From Astrocystis sublimbata (lineage: Eukaryota > Ascomycota > Sordariomycetes > Xylariales > Xylariaceae), in NCBI GenBank assembly GCA_022453515.1, contig JAJNNY010000028.1, positions 186,001-250,000 on the forward strand: 64,000 nucleotides of DNA, read 5' to 3'. Positions within the stretch are counted from its first letter, which is position 1; each line of letters begins with the position of its first letter. The translations under genes were made by a program, and so were the position numbers. This document shows positions 10,049 through 21,400 of this stretch, in pieces. The notes beneath the pieces are model-generated. The model saw only the letters and a list, made by a program, of their open reading frames with translations, made no database searches and was not told the DNA's origin.

Positions 10049-10849
10049 TTATGCGTAAATTACATGAGCTCCATCGCCCCAGAGACCGAGCACAGCCATC
10101 AAGAAGCCGACGCCGGCGACAGCAGTCTGGACCGTCTGGTTCTTGACAAAGACCTCGACCTCGGCGCGGACCTCCTCGCCGTTGACGTCCTCCTCCATCA
10201 GCTCCTCGCCGCTCGCGCTGCCTTCGGTGTGGGAGTCGTCAAGCACATCGTAGCTGGCCACCATGCGCTTGGCCGCGGCCTTCTCGCGGCGGGCCTGGGC
10301 GAGGGCGGCTCGGCGCTGCGCGTTGGCGGAGCGCGACGATGAGCCGCTGCTGCTGCTGCTGCTGCTGCTGCCGTAGAGCGACGGCGTGACGTAATCGGTC
10401 AGGCGCGTGCCGAAGCAGAAGAGCGAGGTGTACAGCAGGTAGGGATGTCTGAAGCCGCTGGGCGAGAGGATGAAGGCGAGGAGGAACGCGGAGCCCGAGG
10501 CGCCCGAGAGGGTGATGAGCTGGTTGGTGGCGGTCGTCGCCAGCGATTGGAAGGCCTTGGCTGCTGCTGAGGCGGAGGAGTGGTCGAGGAGAGATGGGGT
10601 TGTGATGGTTGAGAGTGTGTATGAGGTTCCCTGGATTTACTTGTTAGTTCTGATATTTACATAGTTCGAGATGCTGGGCTTCGTGATCTGATCCGACGAT
10701 CTGATCTTGGGCGTGATGCTGGAGCGCGGGGCTCGCCTCCACCAGATGAGGGGCATCGTCGCGGTTCGCGCAGGGGTGGCACTTACAGTCAAGAGACCGA
10801 GGGAAATGGTCCCCACAAACTTGAGGACAGACACCTTTCGGGATGCCAT
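10049..10849 (-). CDS. ATG33: Autophagy-related protein 33 (mitophagy factor)
   Basis: Two exons on the minus strand, 10849-10787 and 10630-10049 (156-bp intron), 214 residues. Exon 1 encodes MASRKVSVLKFVGTISLGLL, the start of the first membrane segment. A second hydrophobic block (about 45-95) contains FRHPYLLYTSLF, which matches the RHPYLLY motif I recognise from Atg33, and the last segment (VQTAVAGVGFLMAVLGLWGDG, about 183-203) matches the Atg33 C-terminal helix. A seven-Ser run encoded by AGC repeats and an acidic linker lie between. Atg33 is an outer-mitochondrial-membrane protein needed for mitophagy in stationary-phase yeast. The family is short and weakly conserved, so identification rests on those motifs and the three-helix plan. 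Confidence 0.8.
10354..10372. repeat. CTG trinucleotide microsatellite in ATG33
   Basis: An uninterrupted CTG run in the plus strand (AGC in the coding strand) encodes the poly-Ser linker of ATG33. Its length may vary between strains without breaking the frame. Confidence 0.7.
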
Positions 10850-11798
10850 GGTGTCCAGCGGGCTGGCAGGCTTGGTATTGCGATCGTATCGGCGTAAGGG
10901 TAGTGTGATGAACGAAGTAAAGAAAAGTCAAAGAAGAATGCGGATGGTAAATGGTGTGGTGGTGGTAGTGGTGGTGTCGTGTCCGGACTCAGTCAGGTAC
11001 CTACAGCACAGTACCCAATGCCAGCTCACGGAAAGTAAGCTATGATGACACCAGCACGACATTGCCGTAAGCCGCCTGCCTTAGCACTGACTAGCAGACA
11101 GTCAGTGCTATCTGACGTAAATACAGTACGTCTCAGACTGTACGTAGATGCCTGACTTGCTACATGCCTCAGGTGTGTGTCATTGGAGAGAGAGAGAGTC
11201 CTTCCAGTTTAGGAAAACACCTGCCGAGGAAGCTTTGAGCTGGCGAGATGGCAACCAAAAGCAGTCTAGCGGGGCATGGTAGCACATGCGGGGTGCATCT
11301 GTGGGCAGGGGACAGGGTCCAGTCCGTACCTCGGGCGCGCTGGGCTTTGGTCCATATTTCTGCCGCAATGTCCGCAAGGGAGCATGTACCAACGCTGTAC
11401 CGAAAAGGCGCAGTTGCTGTCCCAGGTGGTGGGTCGGCCGAGGCAATGTACCCTGTGGGTACAGCACTTCAAGCAAACCTGGGAACTCGCTTGCGAACTA
11501 CTTACTGGGTAAAGCTCTATGTGAACTTCTCATCTAAGCACGGCCGAATCAACAGGAGTGTGCCGCCGACCACCCCTTTACTTTGTTTGTTCTTCATATT
11601 TCCCAGATAAATGTTTCTTACCTCAGCCTTCTTGCTTTGATCTTAATATCACTCATTCTGTCCTGCCATCTTGTGTGTTTACTTAGAGCCTTATCTGTAG
11701 AAGAGAGATAGAGAGCTGAGACTGCATACATCATCTGTCTTTGATCGAGTTGTACACAGCGGGTCTTACCTTACCATAAACACAGCACATAACACAAT
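10850..11798. other. Divergent intergenic region, ATG33 and dienoyl-CoA reductase promoters
   Basis: About 950 bp between divergent start codons. It contains a direct/inverted pair of GCACTGACTAGCAGACAGTCAGTGC-like sequence around 11085-11108 and several weak open frames without family resemblance. No gene supported. Confidence 0.5.
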
Positions 11799-12953
11799 AT
11801 GCCTATTCCGCGATCCGATTATCTAAGTTCCGTGTGGCGGGACGGAATATTTGGTAAGCCAACCATCCAATGGAATTGTCTCAACACACCCAACTGACAG
11901 GCAATAGATGGACGAGTTGTCTTTGTAACCGGCGGTGCCGGCACCATTTGCAGTGCCCAGACTAGGGCTATGGTACATCTCGGTGCAAACGCTTGCATCA
12001 TCGGCCGTAACGTAGAAAAGACAGAGTCTGTGGCCGCCGATATCGCCACGGCCCGGAAAGGAGCCAAAGTCATAGGCATTGGTGGCTGCGACGTCCGCGA
12101 CGTGAGTGCAGAGTTCTTATATGTCTCATCAGAGGCGGTCTATAAAAGACTATCACTGACCGAAACTCCCCAGCCTGAGAGCCTAGTAAAGGCCGCTGAG
12201 CGATGTGTGAAAGAGCTCGGTGCGATTGACTATGTCATGTACGTGTATCCAACTAGCTCACCACTCCGTATCTCATGGAGACTCAAAAGCCAACTAACCT
12301 CCCCATCCAGCGCCGGAGCGGCAGGCAACTTCGTCGCGCCCATCACGGGCCTGACCTCCAAGGGCTTTAAGACGGTCATGGAGATCGACGTGCTGGGGAC
12401 GTACAACACGGTCAAAGCGACCATCCCCTACCTCGTCGAGTCGGCCAAGCGGAACCCCAACCCGAGCACCGACGCCAACGGGCTCACGGGCGGCCGCATC
12501 CTCTACGTCTCGGCCACGTTCCACTACGCCGGCATGCCGATGCAGGCGCACGTGGCCGCCGCGAAGGCCTCGGTCGACTCCATCAGCGCCTCGGTCGCCC
12601 TCGAGTTCGGCCCCTTCGGCGTCACCTCCAACGTCATCGCGCCGGGTCCCATCGAGGCCACCGAGGGCATGGAGCGCCTCGCGAGCAACCGCTTCGACGC
12701 CAAGGAGTTCGCCAAAGTGGTCCCGCTCGGGCGGCTGGGCACAGTTCGCGACATTGCGGATGCGACGGTGTACCTCTTTAGTGACGCGGGGAACTACGTG
12801 AACGGCAACGTGCTGGTTGTGGATGGCGCAGACTGGAGACAGAAGGGCATGGGCGTGGGGCGAGACCCGGGCATGCAGTATCCTGACTTCTTGCTCAATG
12901 GCGAGTTCTCTAAGTACGTGAAGAGTGGCCGGAAGGAGAAGGCTAAGCTATGA
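11799..12953 (+). CDS. SPS19: Peroxisomal 2,4-dienoyl-CoA reductase (SDR family)
   Basis: Four exons, 11799-11853, 11908-12101, 12174-12238 and 12311-12953 (introns of 54, 72 and 72 bp), 318 residues. The Rossmann cofactor loop VFVTGGAGTIC is created by the first splice (about residues 22-32), followed by GRNVEKT (NADPH-type Arg) and CDVRD. After the third splice AGAAGNFVAP gives the conserved N-A-x-G-like segment. As in dienoyl-CoA reductases, the classical SDR Tyr-x-x-x-Lys is absent: HVAAAKAS keeps the lysine only. ISP-type segment IAPGPIEATEGMERL and the C-terminal tripeptide AKL (peroxisomal targeting signal 1) fit the Sps19 type. The enzyme reduces 2,4-dienoyl-CoA made during beta-oxidation of polyunsaturated fatty acids. 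The gene converges with the CorA-like gene 163 bp downstream. Confidence 0.9.
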
Positions 12954-13116
12954 GATGTTACGATTCCCAGCAACAATTGCATACATTTGATGAAGAACTG
13001 ATATTAAGCCATGACTACATTTAACAAACATATAGCTGGAAGGCCTACCATAATCCAAGAAGAAAACATATCAGACGAGTTCAAGCGAGTTCCTTTTGCT
13101 CGGTTTCTAACTAAGT

Positions 13117-14802
13117 TTAATTCAAATATGGCGGCGCAGAAGTATCCGGACGACCATAGTCTCGAACCTCAGTCGTCGGATTGTTGTAAGCGACAATGTA
13201 AGGGGCTGGCGCAGACGTCGGTCCAGGCGGAGCTGGCTGCCAGTAGTACGGCTGAGGTGCCTGCGCCGGCTGCTGTGCCCATTCCGGCATGGCACTGCCA
13301 TAATTTGCCGCCGGGGGGACCGACGCCATGCTAACAGTGATTTCGCCCCCTGGAGGTTTCGACTCGGGCTGTGACGCCGTCGGCGCGCCGTACGGAGGTA
13401 TATTGGTCGCCGCCACCCCGTCCAACGCTTGGTACTCCGTGCTGCCCTGGTTCGCCCTGCGAGCTCTGGAGAACCTCCATGTGTGCAGGCCGAACCAGAT
13501 GGCGAAGATGAAGAATGTGCTGGGCAGCGTGAATGCCCAGTACCACCAGAAGTCGGCCTGGATGACATTCGACTCGCCCCATTTCAGGGATGGGACGGCC
13601 CATAAGGCCGCGAAGTAGGTCCCGGGGAGGAAGAGCATTGTCTGTACGGCATGTGTCAGCTCATATCAGAGGGCAACGTGCTTATGCTTATGCGTATTTT
13701 GAAGAGGTCATACCATAATCGCAATCGACTTCATCGACGAGCTATCCTTCTTTGCCGCCTCCGCAAGCTCCTTGCTCGCCTTGGCCAACTCGATATTGAT
13801 CCGCGCATCCTCGTGCGTCATGAGCGCATACACCACCGTATTTTGACTCCTGACTCTTTCCTGGAGATAATCGACGTACGCATTCGAATCATTCAGACTC
13901 CGCTGCAGCGAGGGGATTGTGGCGTTGAACTCCTCTAACTCCTCCCGACACTTCGGCACATAGACACCCACCGCATAGTCCGTCAGCTTGGCCCCGCGCG
14001 TCGCAATGTGTCCCGCGATGGCGCTCCCGATGGTCACATGGCGCTGCTGGTTCGCCAGGTTGACCTGCACGTGGCCGATGTCCTTGGAGGCCTGCGTCAG
14101 CCTGTCGATGGGGACCTGGTTGTTCGTGTTCTTCCTTCCGTAGGGCCCGTAGCCCGTGAGTTCCTCGAGCTGTCGAATCGACGTCAATAAGTGGTACGTG
14201 CTGGCGTCCATCCAGTTACTGAGGTGGACGAGCGAGACCCAGGCTAGCAGGAAGGGCGAGTGCAGCCGCTTGATCTCGAGCTGCAGCAGCCGGCGCAGGG
14301 AGCCGAGCTCTTCGGCGCTGATGAAGTCGCGCGACAGCAGGATTGCCTTTGTGGCGCGCGTCGAGCGGTCGAAGGACCACATCAGGATATACAGCGCCGT
14401 GCCGACGTAGTACGAGCACCGCGTGCCTTCCCAGTCGTAGTGCAGCCCGTAGCGGTTCGTCCGCACGTGCTGCAGGAAGCGCAGGTCGATGCCGAAGCGC
14501 TTGTAGAGCGCCATGAAAGCACCTTTGGTGATGGAGATGTTCTCGTCTCGGTCGCGGTTCATGGACACCAGGGTCAGGCTGGCCGTCACATCTTGGTTGG
14601 AGGATGACTGCCGCTCGAGCTCGTCGAGTTTGCTTGGTAGTTCTATTTCGCTCGCGGAGTGCTGTTGGAAATCTGACGCTCGCTGAGATTTGTAGGCTTC
14701 GGCGTGGACATAGGTGATGGGACGGACATCTCCTGGCACGTACTCCCAGCGTGGCTTGAATCGCTCATCCGGTATATCTGCCAATTTACGGAGAGTTTCC
14801 AT
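13117..14802 (-). CDS. CorA-like Mg2+ transporter-type membrane protein
   Basis: Two exons on the minus strand, 14802-13714 and 13641-13117 (72-bp intron), 537 residues. The body up to residue 340 is cytosolic in character with long helices (TLVSMNRDRDENIS, RRLLQLEIKRLHSPFLLAWVSL). The splice joins KSIAIM to TMLFLPGTYFAALW, the first membrane segment of fungal CorA-like proteins, and a second segment follows in FWWYWAFTLPSTFFIFAIWFG. The LFLPGTY-x-A-A motif is typical of this fungal group; the canonical Gly-Met-Asn of true CorA channels is not present between the two segments, so ion transport is not proven. The C-terminal 110 residues are Pro/Gln/Ala-rich and disordered. Many fungal homologues are multi-copy and uncharacterised. 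An extra upstream exon cannot be ruled out. Confidence 0.78.
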
Positions 14803-16109
14803 CTTCTCCCGTCTGTTTGGTATAACGAGCCTTCTCTAATCTTCAAGAGAGATTGGAAATTTGATCTTGAGTGATGATTCTGAACCACTGCCGGATACCT
14901 GATGATCAGTTCAATACGACATGCTAAATTTGCCTTTCTCCAAGTTCAAGAGGGCAAAGCCTTTCATTGAAAAGATATGACCGATCGGTCTGAGACGGGC
15001 TATCGCCAGTCCCGTCTACTAAAGTATGCATGATTGTGTTACGCCAGGGCATGAAGCCAAAGTAGATAACAGGTTCAGCCGTAGCTGAGCTGAAGCGACC
15101 CGCCACACTGCATGGCGACTCGCTTCCAGACCCTTGGGCTCGAAGTATAGTATGGGTATAGTATGTAGGGCTGAGCAGAGTCTGGACGCCTCCTTATTGT
15201 GGCCAGCCAGTCCTGGAGCAGCTGTCGCGATGGAGCTGCATCGACTAAACTAGGCTAGACACGCATCACCGGAACGCCCTTGTAATTAGCGTCTTGTCCT
15301 GCGCCGCGAAGGATCCAGAGAGAGACCCTTATCCAAATGCCGTTATGACTGTAGCTGGCGATCATGGCTCCCTCACTCACTGTGCTGCCACTTTGAGTCA
15401 TCACTAAGCCCCGATGGTGATGTCGGTTGTGGTGGTGTTCCTCCAGTCCCGCCATGTTGAGGCCAACAATGAAGGCGCATTCCGTTTACAGAATTCTCAT
15501 GGATCATGAACACCAGGTGGCAATTCCATATGTCACTTGGTGAATCGCTTTGCGTGTGATTGCAGATGACACTGTCTGAGCATTCGCAGAGCGACTGAGG
15601 CTGTAAAACGCTCATCCCATCACAGAGGTATGCAAAACTGTCTAATGGCGATCCTATGAAGTGGAAAATAACAACCTTGTGGCCGCAATGCCAGCTGGCA
15701 CATACACGGCGTCTCAAAAGTACATCAAATTGACTTGAATTAAAGTGTATGCTATTAGCATTCCCAAAAATGCGCTGAAACCTTTTGCTTATTATGTGAC
15801 CTTCAAATGTGCTCACTTGGTCCGCCTCAGCGGTCCCAAAATATCGTCGATCACAGTGATCTCGAGAACCAATTTAAGCTAATATGCCGAATTACACAAC
15901 AAGGGACATCTTGAGCTTGCCTGTACCCCCATTGGTGACCCATTGCAATGTGATTTGGTCCAACATGAGAGCACATAAGTCCGGGCCTTCGCGGACAAGA
16001 TGCGACATAGAGAGCGCCATGCAAATATATACAGATCAACATTCATTAATATAAAACTCCTGCAACTTTCCGAATCAAAAAAGCAAAAGCCATTGTGGGC
16101 TCGGATACA
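14803..16109. other. Intergenic, no gene seen
   Basis: About 1.3 kb upstream of the CorA-like gene and downstream of the kinase gene. Frames present are short, unspliced and show no family pattern. Confidence 0.55.
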
Positions 16110-18434
16110 TCACCTGCCGTTAGCCTTGCCCTTCTCACCTCCATTGGGCAGGTCGGCCTTTGCCGCTGTGGCCTCAGATGTTGAGTAGAAAGTATTGTCG
16201 TCGTTCCCAAAGAGTGGCTGATCACCTTTTCCGCCCATCTGCGCGAACTCATCTGGTGCTCGTTGGTCGTCAGGTCGGGCTTCGCCGCTGCGGGCGGATG
16301 TGGCTTTCGTAGTTGGGTTTTTCTCGTAGATCTTGAGTGGCTGTTTGTCGTTGCCCAGTGGTACTTTACGCGTGACGTGGACCGAGTTGATGGAGCTGAG
16401 CAGGGTTCGCTCCCGAACGACGCCTCGACGATTCATGTCGAGGCCACCGATGCCGGCGACGAGACCATTGGTGCTGTCGGCCACTCCGGGCATCTTTTGG
16501 GAGAGCCACGGATGTTGTAAGCATTGGTCGACACTGAAGCGTTTTTCAGGGTCGACCACCAGCATCCGGTCAATCAGATCAACTACTCATGTTAGGCGCT
16601 TCTTTTCACAGCTACTGGGGAATTAGAACTTACGTGCAGGGTCGCCAACGGAGTCCCAGTATGGAGACGGATAGTCAAATCGCCCACTCTTGATCTGTTG
16701 CGATAATGTGTAGGGAAATTCGCGACTATACAGCTCGTCTGAGAAAGGTGGGAAGCCGCATAGGGAAATGTATAAGACGACTCCGAGGGACCAGATATCG
16801 ACGGCTTTGGTGTACTTCCTATGACGCCCCTCAGCTAGTATCTCGGGGGCGACATAGCTTGGAGTGCCACAGAGCGTTGTAGTGAATGATTCCTCGCCGA
16901 TGATCTTAGCCAGACCGAAGTCTGCAAGTTTGACATGTATTTCCTTGTCTACGACAAGTATATTCTCAGGCTTGATATCGCGATGGACAATGTTGCGGTC
17001 ATGCTTTCAGATCATTAGTACAACACGACAAAGACTATGAGGTGGGCTGTGGCAAACGTACCAGGTACTTGATACCCTGAAATAGTTGAACAAATAGCCT
17101 TCTCGTCTCTTCTTCCGAGAGCTTCTGCTTCGTCACAATGTGGTTGAATAATTCACCTTCGGGTGCAAGTTCAAGCACGAGATACACAGCATTCTTTTCG
17201 TTGAATGTATCCTTGAGACATAGCACATTGGGGTGGCTTACACCCATCAGGACTGCTATCTCCTGTCGCAACCCCTCCATCTTGGAGCGTTCTTCCATGC
17301 TGGGATGCTTGGTGAAGATTTTGACAGCATACCGCTGGCCTGTGGACTTCTCGACGCATAGAAAGACCTCGGCAAAGTGGCCCTTGCCTAGGCGCTCAAG
17401 AAGAGTGTACTGCTGCAAGAATGCGCTTGACATGCGGCTGCGCGGGTAGCGGAAGATGAAACGGCCCTTGTCCATGACTGCAATCTCGTCCTGCTCCTGT
17501 AACTCGCGCCGTTGGTTGCGACCGACTATGGCCTCGTTGACGAAGGTGCCGTTGCTTGACAAATCCTCTACAATGGCGACGGCGTTATCACCCTTGTTTT
17601 CTGTGAAGAGGAGACAGTGGCGATTCGAAACTACCGGGTCATCGATCATGACGTCTGCACACTGCATCAGATTGATGTGTCTAGGGACGGGCCGCGAAGA
17701 CCCTAGCCGCAGGACTGGGTCACTTACCACACTCTGGGTGACGTCCTATCAGATAGCCGCCAGACGGCACACCACCCTTTGTTTTCGTCTTCTCGTAGAC
17801 TTGTTCCTTCTCTAACGCGCATTTGCCGTGGTCCTCAGGCGCCACAGCCCCGTCGACATCTTTGTCTTTGGGACATATGCTGCGCTTCTTCAACACGACG
17901 CATCTGCTACCGTGTCGTGGGTCGAGAGGAAAAAGGTAGCCCCAGACACCCTCCTTCACCTCGTCCTCAACCTCGTCGGACAAGGCACCGTTGGCGTCGA
18001 CATACTGTGACGTTGGAAAGGCCTGGGTATCTTGGGGAGGCGAAGAGAAACCATGAGCCTGGGAGTAGGTGTCCTCGGGTGTACGGTGGGTGACCTGGCT
18101 GGGGCGGCCTTCGGGGGGTTCGGCGGTGGCCTCCTTGTAGACTTCGTTGCTGTCGGTCAAGTGTGTGACGGGCGAGGGGAGCTGGTTCGTGATGATGGGG
18201 GTCTTGAGCTTTCCGGCGCCGTTGGCGGCGTCCTTGTCGGTGTCAGGCTCGGGTTTGTGAGTCAAGCGCTCGGAGCGTCGAGGCTTCTTGGCAAGGTCGC
18301 TGTCCTGGTAGTTGGGGGAGTCCTGAAGACAGGCAATGTTAACGAGAGTGGACAAGGTCAGAGACAACGGTGGAGGTGGAGTTGTCGGGGTGACGCACTC
18401 TCGCACGCTTCTGGCTCTTCTCGCGCGGAGCCAT
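16110..18434 (-). CDS. CHK2: FHA-domain checkpoint kinase, CHK2/Cds1/PRD-4 type
   Basis: Five exons on the minus strand: 18434-18399, 18322-17728, 17654-17062, 17003-16634, 16582-16110 (introns of 76, 73, 58 and 51 bp; the third has a TACTAAT branch site), 688 residues. N-terminus MAPREKSQKRAR is basic; residues 13-165 are disordered. The FHA domain (about 170-285) shows GYLIGRHPECD, split by intron 2, then VSNRHC and EDLSSNGTFVN, the phosphothreonine-binding core. The kinase domain (about 293-555) has ERLGKGHFAEVFLC, AVKIF, HRDIKPEN (Asp at 417), DFGLAKI and TLCGTPSYVAPE, close to CHK2 activation loops. The C-terminal 130 residues are disordered. CHK2 kinases relay DNA damage and replication stress signals from ATM/ATR; the Neurospora member PRD-4 also links damage to the clock. 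The single FHA before the kinase favours CHK2/Cds1 over the two-FHA Rad53 plan. Confidence 0.92.
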
Positions 18435-21400
18435 GGCTGCGGCTCTGGTGCTTCACGCGTGGCAGCCTGTCGGGATATGCGAGTATGCGAGTATGCTGCA
18501 GCGAGGAAGTCTATTATTCAGCACTGGGGTACTTCGTGTTGGTCAGCTCTGATTCTGATCAGATAGCAGCTATGGTGCGACAAGAGCTTGCGATGCGATA
18601 TGCCAGGCAGGGAGCGATTGGCGGGACAAGTGTGCTAATGCTGAGTGTGCAGACAGTGCCTTGTCCAGACAGTGGGATTGTGTTGTAAGGACGCAAAGGG
18701 CAAAGACGTAACAATGATTCGAAGCTTGGAGTAGGGGTATATTAGTCTAGGCAGGGCGTGTCGGACTCATGCGAGAAGGTGGAATTCCGGTTTGTCTGGC
18801 GTATCTGGGTGGGAAGAGAGTCGATAAAAACCGGGGACGCGAGAGAGCTGCCTCCACGGGTGGATCGCTCTTGGCAGAAATGATGCGAATATTGCAACTG
18901 CGCAGAACTCTGCCATTGCAATTGCCATGGTTGCGGCTCGGATTGGCCTCAATGGGCAGTCGAGGTAGTCTCTCTTGGGCGGTACCAGGTACTTGCGCTC
19001 GCAGGCAGGGTGCAGGCAGCTGCGTCAAATGGCGGCGGAGATGGGCGGTGTGGGCCGAGTGGCGTCGTTCTGGTGCCTGAGGGTCGAGGTAGCCTGTACT
19101 ACCCACTGGAGCACCTAGGTACATGAGCAGAACTGGATCAACTGAAGGGTCTACTTTAGTGAACGGTTGGTTAGTGGACAATTAGCGTGCGGTAGGCAGA
19201 TCCCATTTGATGAAGTGGGGCTGGTCGGGGCGCTCTGTTCCACCCGGGACGCTGGGTAAGACAGCCCGAAGGCAGGCACAGGCTCACAGCAGCCATGATT
19301 AGACGACCTCTACTCTCGCGCATCACCAGATCTGTTCACCAGTTCGCATCTCAAGTCACAAGCCACACCAACGTGTGAAGGTGGCTCAAGTGCGGCTTAA
19401 TCCGACAGCCGACCACGCCTGTTCTTATCTCCATGCGCTTCATTCCTCTTGAAATGCAATTATTTGTTAAGGATTCGTGTTTGAACTAGGTACCGAATGT
19501 TCCCAACCAACTCGCATCCGACATATCAGATAGGTAGACACAGTGTGCATTTCCAACAGGAACTTGGTGTTGAGTCTGTTTTCGATTCTTTCTATTCGAT
19601 CCCAGTCACTGAACGCTTTTTCTTGCATCAACGGATTCTGACGTCAACGTCTCGACGAAGGTTACGCGCTAGATTGACAAGCTACTGTGGAACCCTCCGA
19701 GCCTTCCTCTTCTCTTCTCAGGGCTGTACTCACACTGACCCGACGATTATTGTCTCACTGCTAACGCTTGTAGGTAGGAGACCTGCCAGTATGCCTCGCG
19801 ACCTGGTCACGGGATCTCGTGACTGTCATCTGCGAATCCTCTGATCCCATACACGAAAGCCGAGTTGGTCACCACCTACTCGTTACTCGACTCCAAAATA
19901 CACTTATCACTTTATTCGCAAGCCTCCCAAGCCATGCAGCCTTAACCCCGATAACAATTATCTACCTGTCCAAATGAGAAAAACCATGCATTACTCGTCA
20001 CTCGTTCACTCGGGAGCCTCCCAACTTTGTGCTCATGGCCTCAAGGCTGATAGCAGCTATCCCTGTCCGAAGTGGTCTCAAAAAACCGTGCATCACTTAA
20101 ATGTCTTTGGATCATTCATGGCTGCGTCTTTGTGCTGCTCCCGTAAGGGTTCTTGCCGTCCCTATTATCGTATCTCTCCCCCTTCGCAGAATCTCTCGGC
20201 TCGGCAGAGCCGTGTGTTGCGGCAGTTGTATTTGGATGATCGCTAAGCCCCCCAGATGAAGTTACTTGTTGGCTGTTCACGCATCTTGCTTCAACTCCCT
20301 CGAGGGCGCTGAAGGAAATGTTTAGAAATGTTTACACACACGTGTAAGATCGAGGAATGAACAAGTCTTATGATGGCTTACTGATAGGGATCGGACGTGT
20401 CTTGATCACAAAGCCACATCTCGGTCGGGCTCAAGTGGCTAGTGTCAGTGTGACCCTGACGCTTACTGCTGCTGGTCCACTGATCACGGGAAACGGAAAC
20501 AGAGGTCAGTCCCTTTGAGTCAGCTACGCTGTGGTCAGTAACCCGGTACAGCAGAGTGCGTAACGTGCATGGTGTCACGAGATGTTCTCATTGAAAGACT
20601 CACCACTATCAGAGCTGGTTGGTGTGTTGGATGAAGACATAGTTCAGTCGGTCTGTCATCAGTGACGGCCCTCGAATCATTTATCATATCATCTAAAACG
20701 AAGTTCTCTTGCCGAAAACGAGGCGGCTGCGTGCTTGTACGCTGAAGTTCTGAGGTTCGGGTAAGCGACCAGATCAGCCGGTGAGCTCTCGATGTCATTT
20801 TATAAGTCATTCTCGCAATCCGCAGAACGCACACCAACCAATGATACATACAACGGCTTCGAGTCGTACTACTTAGATATGAAGCCATGTTGTGTCGACT
20901 TCCTATCAAGCGTCGCATATTCTTACCAGGGGTTCCAACGGCACGTTGCAGGTCTCGCACGCAATGGGTCTGTGGTGTTGTGTTCCTGCAGACACTCGCT
21001 GCACGCCTCCCGAAATTGCCGTCCGTTCACTTCTACTATCATGTTATGGCATGTTCCGCCTTACTTGCGGCTCTTTCTAAGACATACCTCTCGGCGCCAG
21101 TCGATCCGAGAACCGAGGCAGTTCATGGCCTGGAGTGTTGTTTGAGATAGTTCTCACCCGGTTGACAGGACACTCCAACGTACTAGAATCTCAGTCCTTT
21201 TAGGGCCTCGGTGTATGTGTTTTCTCACTTTTGCATCTTCGAGTCGTTGCCCTGATGTTCAAGCGATTGGCTGTTACAATCTCACGAATACATATTTGTC
21301 AGTCCCGTCCACAACCATGTTCGTCCCCTTGTCTCGGTACCGCGTTACCTGTGAAGGTTACGTTCATCGTCATGGTTCGCCCTTATCTGGACGAAGATGT

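Noticed and set aside
18032..18688. 218-codon plus-strand frame opposite the checkpoint kinase start
   Set aside because: Overlaps kinase exons 1 and 2 on the other strand; Gly/Val-rich composition fits antisense of a Pro/Thr-rich disordered region.
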